From positions 1 through 43,538 of IMG/VR virus record IMGVR_UViG_3300024520_000154: a stretch of DNA of 43,538 nucleotides; one strand, 5' to 3'. Numbering within the stretch: position 1 is the first letter of the stretch; every line of letters begins with the position of its first letter. Position numbers and translations under genes: made by a program. The notes under the pieces were generated by a model. The model did not search any database and was not told the origin of the DNA. It worked only from the letters and a program-made list of their open reading frames with translations. This document shows positions 7,253 through 14,063 of this stretch, piece after piece. The DNA comes from a virus.

Positions 7253-8149
7253 ATGCCAACAGCTACCACCATGAAACGAGAACGGATCACCCACAAGTCA
7301 AAAGACGAGTGGCTTGCTGCACGGACACAGGACATCACAAGCACGGAGATCTCCTGCCTGTTTGATGGCAACCCGTACAAAACCAGATTTGAATTGTGGC
7401 ACCAGAAGAAACTGGGCGATGTTGTCTCTATCCCAGACACCGACCGCATGAAATGGGGTCGCCGACTGGAAGATGCCATTGCCCGTGGCATTGCTGAAGA
7501 TGAAGGGTGGGATGTTCGCGCTTGGAATACATACGAGCGCATCCCCGAGCTACGACTGGGTTCGTCGTTTGACTTCAGGATCCTCAACAACCCCAAGGCA
7601 GTGCTGGAAATCAAATGCATTGACGGGTGGGTCTATAAACTCGCATGGCTGGATGACGGTGGTGAGCTTGAAGCTCCACCCCATATGGAATTCCAGCTTC
7701 AGCACGAAATGCTGGTGTCCGGCTATGACCGGGCTTTCCTGTATGCCCTGGTTGGCGGCAACGAGATCATCAAGATCGAACGTGAGGCCAACCCCGTCAT
7801 GCAGGAGCGCATCATTGAAGAGGCTCAACGCTTCTGGGATTCGATTGCTGCCGGTGAAGAGCCCACCCCGGACTACACCCGTGACGGTGGTAACATCCGT
7901 CGTAAGTACAGCACCACCAACCCTGACACCACCCTCAACGCAGCGGGTGACGATCGGTTTGCACAACTATGTCGGGCTGATATTGAAATGTCAGCGACAG
8001 CCAAAGCAGCAAAGGATACGCGCGATGCCTGCCGCGCAGAAATTCTGGATATCATCGGCCACAACGAATACGCCGTAACGGACGGGTATCGGGTGTCGGC
8101 CAAACTCACCAAAGCAGGGCGCAGATCCCTGCTCATCAAGGAGAACTAG
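7253..8149 (+). CDS. YqaJ-family recombination exonuclease
   Basis: A 298-residue protein of the lambda-exonuclease/YqaJ family, a 5'-3' double-strand exonuclease that supplies 3' single strands for annealing. Family motifs are an early W-L-x-x-R (WLAARTQDITSTEISCLFDGN), a R-x-E segment (RRLEDAIARGIA, E74), SSFDF with D107, EIK (E119, K121), and a helix with MEFQLQHEMLVSG. The ATG at 7253 lies 5 nt after AGGAGG; a GTG at 7247 is less likely. It heads the plus-strand recombination operon together with the Sak4-like gene. Confidence 0.92.
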   Translation: MPTATTMKRERITHKSKDEWLAARTQDITSTEISCLFDGNPYKTRFELWHQKKLGDVVSIPDTDRMKWGRRLEDAIARGIAEDEGWDVRAWNTYERIPELRLGSSFDFRILNNPKAVLEIKCIDGWVYKLAWLDDGGELEAPPHMEFQLQHEMLVSGYDRAFLYALVGGNEIIKIEREANPVMQERIIEEAQRFWDSIAAGEEPTPDYTRDGGNIRRKYSTTNPDTTLNAAGDDRFAQLCRADIEMSATAKAAKDTRDACRAEILDIIGHNEYAVTDGYRVSAKLTKAGRRSLLIKEN

Positions 8150-8151
8150 GC

Positions 8152-8307
8152 ATGACTTCGGAACAGCTTGATGCGTTGCTGGAATATATCGATGCCAGAA
8201 TCGTTGAGCTATGCGGCGCCCAATTGGGGCGGGACAACCTGTCGGAAACAGTTCGTGCCAGTGATCTCAGAAACGAGATGCTGGAACATTTTAAAGAGGA
8301 GAATTGA
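8152..8307 (+). CDS. Small hypothetical protein between exonuclease and annealase
   Basis: A 51-residue helical, acidic protein (starts MTSEQLDALLEYIDARIVEL, ends EMLEHFKEEN). The ATG follows the exonuclease stop by 2 bp, with AAGGAGAAC upstream (8138-8146) as ribosome site. Its last codons carry the ribosome site of the next gene. It is too short for family assignment; operon position suggests an accessory to the recombination pair. Confidence 0.7.
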   Translation: MTSEQLDALLEYIDARIVELCGAQLGRDNLSETVRASDLRNEMLEHFKEEN

Positions 8308-8309
8308 GC

Positions 8310-9248
8310 ATGTCTCAGTTCGTATTTGAAGACGCCACCCTGGAAAGCGCGAAGCTCCGGTTGGCAATGTTCGGCCCATCAGGGTCTGGAAAAACGTACA
8401 CTGCCCTGCGCATTGCGACAGGTATTGTCCAGCACTCAGGCGGGTTCATCGCGTTCATCGACACCGAACGCAGGACCGCCCGCAAGTATGCGAAGAAGTT
8501 TAAATTCAAGGTGCTGGAATTGGATGACACCAGCATTGATGGATACGTTGGTGCGATCGGTGCAGCCGCTGCCGCTGGTGCCTCATGCGTGGTCATTGAT
8601 TCAATGTCACACGGTTGGCGCAAGCTGATCGAAAAGGTTGAAGCAATCGCCAAAGCGAAGTACCGCGGCAACACGTTCACGGCATGGTCAGAAGGCAACC
8701 CGTTGCAGAATAAATTCATTGATGCAATCCTGGACTGCCCTTCCCACATCATCGCCACCATGCGCAGCAACACTGCCTATGAACTGGAAAAGGACGATCG
8801 CACTGGCAAGACAAGACCTGTGCGCTTGGGCCTGAAACCTGATCAAGGCAAGATGATTGAGTATGAATTTGACATGCTCATGGAGCTTGACATGGATCAC
8901 GTTGGGCGTGTGCTCAAAGACCGTTCGGGTGAATTTCAGGATCAAGCCATCGACAAGCCCGATGAAAACTTCGGATCCAAGCTGTCGGAATGGTTGTCCG
9001 AAGGTGAGGCACCCACCAAGCGGGAGAAGAAAGCCACCGTCGAATCGACCCGTGAGCTGCGCGACCTGAAGGCTGCTGCCATTGCTGCTGATGCGCCGCC
9101 CGAAGGTATCGATGTGGCTCTGGCGAACATCAAGGGCATTGACCCGGTTGATCTGACTCAGGCCCAGGTGGATGAAGCGATCGACCTGATGAAGACTCTT
9201 GTCCCGAAGAAATCTCGGGCCGAAGAGATGGCGACCCGTGGAACCTGA
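8310..9248 (+). CDS. Sak4-like RecA-fold single-strand annealing ATPase
   Basis: A 312-residue protein with a RecA-like P-loop core: Walker A GPSGSGKT at 22-29, FIDTER at 49-54, and a Walker B strand CVVIDSMSH at 93-101. The C-terminal third is charged. This matches the phage 'AAA_24 nucleotide-binding' group that includes Sak4, annealing proteins that work with the phage SSB. The ATG at 8310 sits 8 nt after GAGGAG; an in-frame TTG at 8304 is less likely. Neighbouring YqaJ exonuclease and a phage SSB support a homologous-recombination role. Assignment to Sak4 rather than another RecA-like phage ATPase is an inference from context. Confidence 0.85.
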   Translation: MSQFVFEDATLESAKLRLAMFGPSGSGKTYTALRIATGIVQHSGGFIAFIDTERRTARKYAKKFKFKVLELDDTSIDGYVGAIGAAAAAGASCVVIDSMSHGWRKLIEKVEAIAKAKYRGNTFTAWSEGNPLQNKFIDAILDCPSHIIATMRSNTAYELEKDDRTGKTRPVRLGLKPDQGKMIEYEFDMLMELDMDHVGRVLKDRSGEFQDQAIDKPDENFGSKLSEWLSEGEAPTKREKKATVESTRELRDLKAAAIAADAPPEGIDVALANIKGIDPVDLTQAQVDEAIDLMKTLVPKKSRAEEMATRGT

Positions 9249-9441
9249 GTTCCTGACCGACTCGGAACTTGCCACTCGTCTGAAGGTTGAAACTGGAACC
9301 CTGCGCAATTGGAGATGGTTGCGCAGGGGTCCTACCTTCCACCGATTCGAGGGTACTATCCGATATCTGGTCACCGATGTAGTAGAATATGAGAAGGCCA
9401 GTCGTCAGACCGGTGAGGTTGTGACCGATGAAAAACGGTGA
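9238..9441 (+). CDS. Small HTH (AlpA/excisionase-like) protein
   Basis: A 67-residue protein read from the GTG at 9238, which overlaps the end of the annealase gene. The core FLTDSELATRLKVETGTLRNW, then RWLRRGPTFHRFEGTIRYLVTDVVEYEKA, is a classic AlpA/MerR-like winged helix: a recognition helix starting TGTLRNW, a G-P-x-F-x-R-x-x-G-x-I-R-Y hairpin, then a VVEYEK helix. Such proteins are excisionases or small transcription regulators. No integrase is visible here, so a regulatory role is more likely. Confidence 0.75.
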   Translation: MEPEFLTDSELATRLKVETGTLRNWRWLRRGPTFHRFEGTIRYLVTDVVEYEKASRQTGEVVTDEKR

Positions 9442-10102
9442 GAGACTATCGCGCATCTTTTTTGTAGGGGCAGTCATGCTGTCCATTACATGGGCGCTTG
9501 TCTTTAGTAATGATAATATGCAGAAGTTTGACCGTGGGGTGGGGGCAGAGACGGTTAGCCCTCTGGTTCTGGTGCAGCCTAGTCTCGTCGAAGCTGCACC
9601 GGTTGAGGCGCCTGAGCCCCCTGCCCTGGTCTTTACCAAAAAGGTGTTACGACCCTTCTACCTGAAGACCATCTATGTTGATGTGTCCACGTACACCCCT
9701 GATTCTGACTCTGGAAAACCCGACCGCCCTACATCTGGGCGCACCCTTCGCGAGACATCGCGCACGTACCCAAGGCAATACACCACGCTCAAGTACATCA
9801 TCGAGCACCGCAAGCCGATCATCGCTGTGCCGTGGCGCGACAAGTACCTTCACACCGACCTGATCGATCACGGCAATGGGGTGATGTTCCACCAGTACCG
9901 TCTTCGGTCACCGTGGTACGATGCGCCCGGAGTTTACCGTGTGCCCTGCGATCGCGTTCCGTACCGCGACGGGGCTGGCAACCTGCTTAAACAGCGCGAC
10001 AGGTTTGACCTGTTCATGCATATGCCTGCGAAGCAAGCTGTCCGGCACGGCGTACCGTTTATGCCATTGGAGATTTTTGAGATGAGGTGGACAAGTGAAT
10101 AA
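9428..10102 (+). CDS. Membrane-anchored 3D-domain-like protein, candidate peptidoglycan lysin
   Basis: A 224-residue protein with an uncleaved-type membrane anchor at about 9-26 after KNGERLSR, a Pro/Glu/Ala-rich linker (50-68), and a C-terminal domain from about 75. That domain starts IYVDVSTYTPDSDSG and contains IIAVPWRD (D138), VYRVPCDRVP (D175) and DRFDLFMHMPAKQAVRHG (D194). The order matches the 3D (Asp-Asp-Asp) barrel of MltA-type lytic transglycosylases, in which AVDP, DTG and RIDLYM carry the three aspartates. A cell-wall cleaving role in the periplasm is inferred. It is separate from the minus-strand membrane gene cluster at 10521-11408. Start ATG 9428 overlaps the previous gene. Confidence 0.6.
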   Translation: MKNGERLSRIFFVGAVMLSITWALVFSNDNMQKFDRGVGAETVSPLVLVQPSLVEAAPVEAPEPPALVFTKKVLRPFYLKTIYVDVSTYTPDSDSGKPDRPTSGRTLRETSRTYPRQYTTLKYIIEHRKPIIAVPWRDKYLHTDLIDHGNGVMFHQYRLRSPWYDAPGVYRVPCDRVPYRDGAGNLLKQRDRFDLFMHMPAKQAVRHGVPFMPLEIFEMRWTSE

Positions 10103-10319
10103 ACCCTTTAAGGGCACGTACACCTGTGCCAAATGCAACAGTACGCTGACTGTGACACATGACAGATACACGCGGGTTCTCTCTTGGGAATGTCCATGTG
10201 GAAACAAGTGCCATATATCAATCACTCCCCCTGAAGAGCCAACCTGCCACCACCCCGATACCCCGCAATGGATGTGTGGGATCTGTGGTGACCCTGATGC
10301 AATGGAAGATGACCGATGA
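10095..10319 (+). CDS. Small zinc-ribbon protein
   Basis: A 74-residue protein with C11-x2-C14 (CAKC), a central C-P-C-G, then H-H and C-x2-C-x2 (CGICGDPD) near the end, giving one or two metal sites. The first half resembles the protein at 1225-1524. The GTG start overlaps the upstream stop and its own stop overlaps the next ATG (ATGA). No function can be assigned. Confidence 0.6.
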   Translation: MNKPFKGTYTCAKCNSTLTVTHDRYTRVLSWECPCGNKCHISITPPEEPTCHHPDTPQWMCGICGDPDAMEDDR

Positions 10320-10546
10320 ACGACCCTGTCGATCACCCGCCACACTACACTGCACACCCGTCAGGGATTGAATGCATCGAGGTCACCCGGCACATGGGGT
10401 TCAATCTGGGCAACGCCATCAAGTATGTCTGGCGCGCAGACGAGAAGGACAATGACATTCAGGATTTGATGAAGGCGAGCTGGTACATACAGGACGAGAT
10501 CGAGAAGCGGCAGGCTGCTGCTAAGGAGACGGCCAAAACGACTTGA
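10316..10546 (+). CDS. DUF3310 protein
   Basis: A 76-residue DUF3310 protein, a family very common in phages and of unknown function. The signature is clear: DHPPHYT, GIECIEVTRHMGFNLGNAIKYVWRA, then DIQDLMKASWYIQDEI. Start overlaps the preceding stop as ATGA. Its 3' end overlaps that of the opposing minus-strand gene by 26 bp, marking the boundary between the early plus-strand and late minus-strand operons. There is no room for a terminator between the two. Confidence 0.85.
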   Translation: MNDPVDHPPHYTAHPSGIECIEVTRHMGFNLGNAIKYVWRADEKDNDIQDLMKASWYIQDEIEKRQAAAKETAKTT

Positions 10547-10739
10547 CGATCGCGATCAAGGCGAATACCAGCGCACCCCAGACCAGCTTCATCTTTTCCC
10601 TGAGCCGATCGACCATCAAGACCAACCCCTTTGATGGATCACCGTTGCCGGTCAGTAGCTCAAGGCATAGATCAACCTTGCCCTCGATGCGACCGAGTTG
10701 TTCGCGGTCCTGCACTCGACGCTCGATTTGCTCAGGCAT
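10521..10739 (-). CDS. Coiled coil plus one membrane segment, XhlA/holin-like
   Basis: A 72-residue protein with a charged coiled-coil N terminus (IERRVQDREQLGRIEGKVDL), a TGNGDPSKGLVLMVDRL linker, and one C-terminal membrane segment (LVWGALVFALIAIVKSF). The form is like XhlA-type membrane proteins of phage lysis regions. I start at the ATG at 10739, which overlaps the upstream lipoprotein stop by 8 bp and has an AGAAGAG ribosome site; a longer frame exists to 10832. Last gene of the long minus-strand operon. Confidence 0.6.
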   Translation of the reverse strand: MPEQIERRVQDREQLGRIEGKVDLCLELLTGNGDPSKGLVLMVDRLREKMKLVWGALVFALIAIVKSFWPSP

Positions 10740-11190
10740 CGGGGTTCTCTTCTTCTTTTCGTCGTCCACTCTGCACTGCAGTAGCAATGCCAGATATGAT
10801 TGCGCCACCTGGTCCACCCACGATATGTCCAATATATCTCAAGATCAAAAGTCCTAGCCCTGCGCCGCCAATCTTAACGCCAGCCTCGACGTTCTCGATT
10901 GTTTCGTTCATTGTCGCCGCGGTGCTGTCTGCCTTTTTGACCGCAGCATTTGAAACTGACAATGCGTCGGCAAGCGCATCCTTGTGGTCAGCAGTCATGC
11001 CTTCTAAAACGTGCTGTGATCCTGCTACCTGGTTGATGACTTCATTGTTTGCGGCAACGGATTCGCTAAGAACCGTGACGGATTCAAGAAGCATATTCAC
11101 CTTAGCATTTACAACCTTGGTCTGTTCGAGCATTGGTAGCCCGGAGCAGCCGGTCAGTATAAATGGTAGCAGGATCGCAGCATACTTCAT
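10732..11190 (-). CDS. Predicted lipoprotein with C-terminal membrane segment (lysis region)
   Basis: A 152-residue protein beginning MKYAAILLPFILTGCSG: a signal peptide with the lipobox LTGC, so it should be lipidated at C15. A long Ala-rich helical middle follows (coiled coil, about 25-105). A Gly-rich hydrophobic stretch near the end (VKIGGAGLGLLILRYIGHIV, then GGAIISGIATAV) is probably membrane-inserted. A lipoprotein next to a holin-like gene suggests a spanin or o-spanin-like role. A second hydrophobic region is unusual for an o-spanin. Start and upstream stop share bases (TAATG). Confidence 0.6.
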   Translation of the reverse strand: MKYAAILLPFILTGCSGLPMLEQTKVVNAKVNMLLESVTVLSESVAANNEVINQVAGSQHVLEGMTADHKDALADALSVSNAAVKKADSTAATMNETIENVEAGVKIGGAGLGLLILRYIGHIVGGPGGAIISGIATAVQSGRRKEEENPDA

Positions 11191-11408
11191 TACTCGGCGC
11201 CAGCGTCCTTCGACGTGACGTTACTGTCGCGACTGAACCAGCCAATACCAATGGCGCCCAGGCCCGCAAGCAACAGCTTGAGGTCGAACACCGTGGCAAC
11301 ATCGCCGTCAATCAGGGCCAGTATCTGTTGCGCAATTGCAACACCACCAGCAAGAAAACCAGCAGCCGTGGTCTTCCAACTTTTGATTCCACTTTTTACT
11401 ACACTCAT
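11190..11408 (-). CDS. Small two-helix membrane protein, holin candidate
   Basis: A 72-residue protein with two hydrophobic segments, about 14-32 (TAAGFLAGGVAIAQQILAL) and about 45-58 (LLLAGLGAIGIGWF), separated by an acidic DGDVATVFDL turn, with a charged tail SRDSNVTSKDAG. Small proteins with WKTTAAG-x-L and a RDNNVTS-type tail recur in phage lysis regions and are often called putative holins. AGGAGAGAAGC precedes the ATG. It is immediately followed by the lipoprotein and XhlA-like genes. Confidence 0.6.
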   Translation of the reverse strand: MSVVKSGIKSWKTTAAGFLAGGVAIAQQILALIDGDVATVFDLKLLLAGLGAIGIGWFSRDSNVTSKDAGAE

Positions 11409-11417
11409 GCTTCTCTC

Positions 11418-11915
11418 CTATGGGGCGACATATGGCCCGACAAAAAGCTCTAATAAATTTTGCAGCGCATCATCGCGCTCGCCTGCTGTGATTGTATCAG
11501 CGCCCAGCTTGTCGCGCAGCGATTCCATGCTGGCCTTGTTTGCGTAGTCCGTTTCGGCAGGCAGGATCGTTGGTATCCGCTTCATCAGATGCGCGGTGAA
11601 TAATGCATGCTCTGTCGGTGTCGGTATCTCACCGGCAATTATTTTGTTATAAGTTGCGCGAAGCCCGTGTGTATCAACCGGGTCACCAGCCGCCGGGGGA
11701 GCCACGTCAATGACTTCCATCTGGCCGGCGTTATCTTGAACACCAAGCCGGTGGTCTTCAACCGTGTCATCATACACCACCCTGGTGCTGTCAAGTCCGG
11801 TTTGGGCTTCGACAACCACCTGTCCAGCGGCAGAGTCTTCTGCTCGAACCCTCGAAACAAGATCAATAGAGTCTCGGGTTGCATTGCCAACAATGTATCT
11901 AAATAAGCCGCTCAC
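11418..11915 (-). CDS. Hypothetical protein downstream of tail fibre
   Basis: A 165-residue protein with no family I recognise. The N-terminal half is rich in beta-type segments (GQVVVEAQTGLDSTRVVYDDT, GQMEVIDVAPPAAGDPVDTHG); the C-terminal half is helical (RATYNKIIAGEIPTPTEHALF, MESLRDKLGADTITAGERDDAL). Start overlaps the fibre stop (ATGA at 11912-11915), so translation is coupled to the fibre. It may be a fibre chaperone or small tail component; that is context inference only. Confidence 0.6.
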   Translation of the reverse strand: MSGLFRYIVGNATRDSIDLVSRVRAEDSAAGQVVVEAQTGLDSTRVVYDDTVEDHRLGVQDNAGQMEVIDVAPPAAGDPVDTHGLRATYNKIIAGEIPTPTEHALFTAHLMKRIPTILPAETDYANKASMESLRDKLGADTITAGERDDALQNLLELFVGPYVAP

Positions 11916-14062
11916 AGGTAATACCTCCGGGGTTCATCTGTTATAGTATTGGCGCTACCAGCCCCGCCTGGGGTGCCGCCTGTTGAGGCGCCAGCAATAG
12001 CAGAAGTTGTCACGCCAGAAAATCCCAACCTTGAGATAAGCCTGATCTCACCACCACCACCGCCGCCGCCGTTACCATACCCTGTCCCGGACAAAGCGCC
12101 TATCCCGCCGTCAGCTTCAGCCGCTATGTCGCTGATGTCTTCTTCGCAGACGATGAACAAAAAGCCTGCACCACCACCGCCACCGCCACCGTTACCGCCA
12201 CCGCCATAGGTTCCATCACCACCAGAAACCTTGATGGTGCCAGCGCCAAAGACTTTGCCGCCAACGAATATAAGAAGGTTTCCACCGGCATCTCCACCCG
12301 GCTCAAGGTTGACATCGCCTGACGCTCCAGCGCCACCGCCAGAGGGTCGGTTGTGGTATACGGCGTCAAGCCCAGACACTACAAGATCAGCGGGGGATGG
12401 GTAGAACGAGTTATTGTCCTTCATGTAGGACACTCCTCCAACACCACCGGCACCAGCCGAAGCCGTAACGCCCGCACCGCCGTCAGTTTCGTATCCTGCA
12501 CCACCACCGCCACCGCCACCGCCGCCGGCGCTCTTGACCCCACCACCACCACCAGTGTTCCACGGGTAAACATCAGAATAGGCCACTTCACCCGGATTGC
12601 CAGTTGCGAATGCAGAGCCAGAACCTTGCCCGCCGGATAGTGCGCGATTGCATTCGATTACCGCCCCGGCCTCAAGCTCGAGGTTACCTTGAATCCGCAA
12701 GTCCTGAACGCCAGAGTCGAAGGTCAGAGTGATTCCAGCCCTGACTATAACATTTGTGTATTGGCGAAGGTTGCCGTTGGACAGTGTGGTGTTTACAACA
12801 ACGTCAAGAGTACCCTGATTGCCGTCACCATACTTGTGCATGTTGCGGCTTGCCTGACGCCATTGGAGATTATGGTAGTGGTATGTCTCACCGTTTTCAG
12901 TGACGCTTACAACCATGCCATCGGCAGGCGTGATGTAATCCCATGCGGCAGGACCGGCATCAGGATCCCACCATGCGAAGCTTCCACCCTGCCCGACCCA
13001 TGCGCCGGTTGGTGCTGGCCCGACAATGTAACCGTCATGTGCCGACGGGCTACCAGGGGGAGTGTTGAGTTCAAATTCAAGAGCGATCCAGCCTTGACTG
13101 TTGGGTTTGACTGCGCGGTCACCGAAGTGTGCCGACCGGACGATCGCATCATTGAGGTGCTCGGTGTCAATCGAACCGTCAACATACTCGTCACTGTCGA
13201 TCGAGTTGTCCTGCATGTGCTCGTTGCCGATCGAGTTGTCGGCGATCTTTGTGTCGTCAACAGCGTCAGCGGCAATCTTAATGCTGGTCACCGTACCGTC
13301 AGACGGGGTGCCAATATCTACCGAGCCGTTGTACACGACCTCAAGCAACGTGCCTGTGGGTGCAACAGCAAACGTGAGCGCCGCGCCAGCTTGTGAATAC
13401 AAAGTCTTTTCCTGATACACACCATCAATAAATATCTGCGTGTTGTTCTCGCTGCCGGGGTCAGCCGACAACGTGAACAGGGTTGTGACGCCAGTCGCCC
13501 AGTCCACCGTATCGACAAACTGCTGGACCGAAACGTTGCCCGACACAGCGGCGGCTGCAAAGTCACCAGCAGTGAACCACTTCCAACCATCCTTTGCCGG
13601 ATTAAGCCCGGGGATACCAGACGCAACAGCCACCGGCAGCACCGGGTCGATGCCACCATCCGAATCAGTTTCCTGCAACTGGGCCGAACGCCGGATTAAA
13701 TCAACCAGACTCTGGTCGATCATGCGCGACTTGTCGTAGGTGTCTTCATGGTTCTCAGCGAAGAACTCACCCTGGTTGCGGAAGTCATCGCTTTGCAGGA
13801 TGGCGATGTCGCGCCGGATGGTTAATTTATAATCCGTGGTTAGGTTGCCAGCGACAAGGGTGATCGAGCCGCCAATTGAAGGGGGGGTTGCAACCGCCAC
13901 GGTGTAATTCGTTGTTATCACTTGAACAGTTTCAGCTCCAGTCAAGTCGGCAATAGTGACCAGTAGGTCATCAGCCTCAAAGATCTTGAACGGAAAGCTG
14001 TAAGTCGCCACGGCACCTGTGCCGGTGTAATCAATGCGATCCACTATGCTGCTGATTGTCAT
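11912..14062 (-). CDS. Tail fibre protein, T7-like N terminus and poly-glycine tip
   Basis: A 716-residue fibre. Residues 1-130 (VDRIDYTGTGAVATYSFPF ... NYTVAV ... YKLTIRRDIAILQSDDF ... DQSLVDLIRRSAQ) follow the pattern of the T7 gp17 tail-attachment domain. Residues about 255-310 hold short repeats (D-N-S-I-x-x-E-H-x) typical of triple-stranded fibre shafts. The distal third has many Gly runs (GGGGG up to nine) interleaved with AGAGGVGG, the type of polyglycine helix bundle seen in some phage adhesins. The tip therefore probably binds the host receptor. The start lies just after the stop of the giant protein. Confidence 0.88.
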   Translation of the reverse strand: MTISSIVDRIDYTGTGAVATYSFPFKIFEADDLLVTIADLTGAETVQVITTNYTVAVATPPSIGGSITLVAGNLTTDYKLTIRRDIAILQSDDFRNQGEFFAENHEDTYDKSRMIDQSLVDLIRRSAQLQETDSDGGIDPVLPVAVASGIPGLNPAKDGWKWFTAGDFAAAAVSGNVSVQQFVDTVDWATGVTTLFTLSADPGSENNTQIFIDGVYQEKTLYSQAGAALTFAVAPTGTLLEVVYNGSVDIGTPSDGTVTSIKIAADAVDDTKIADNSIGNEHMQDNSIDSDEYVDGSIDTEHLNDAIVRSAHFGDRAVKPNSQGWIALEFELNTPPGSPSAHDGYIVGPAPTGAWVGQGGSFAWWDPDAGPAAWDYITPADGMVVSVTENGETYHYHNLQWRQASRNMHKYGDGNQGTLDVVVNTTLSNGNLRQYTNVIVRAGITLTFDSGVQDLRIQGNLELEAGAVIECNRALSGGQGSGSAFATGNPGEVAYSDVYPWNTGGGGGVKSAGGGGGGGGGAGYETDGGAGVTASAGAGGVGGVSYMKDNNSFYPSPADLVVSGLDAVYHNRPSGGGAGASGDVNLEPGGDAGGNLLIFVGGKVFGAGTIKVSGGDGTYGGGGNGGGGGGGAGFLFIVCEEDISDIAAEADGGIGALSGTGYGNGGGGGGGEIRLISRLGFSGVTTSAIAGASTGGTPGGAGSANTITDEPRRYYL

Positions 14063-14063
14063 T

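Noticed and set aside
9238-9441. Excisionase as evidence for a temperate phage
   Set aside because: The AlpA-like protein alone does not show integration. No integrase or att core was found, so lifestyle stays open.
10541-10559. Palindrome around GATCGCGATC between convergent operons
   Set aside because: It lies within coding ends and lacks a T-run, so it is not a terminator. Short GATC palindromes are common by chance.
12689-13396. 235-codon plus-strand frame opposite the tail fibre
   Set aside because: Val/Arg/Cys-rich shadow composition; the minus-strand fibre frame has clear domain structure.
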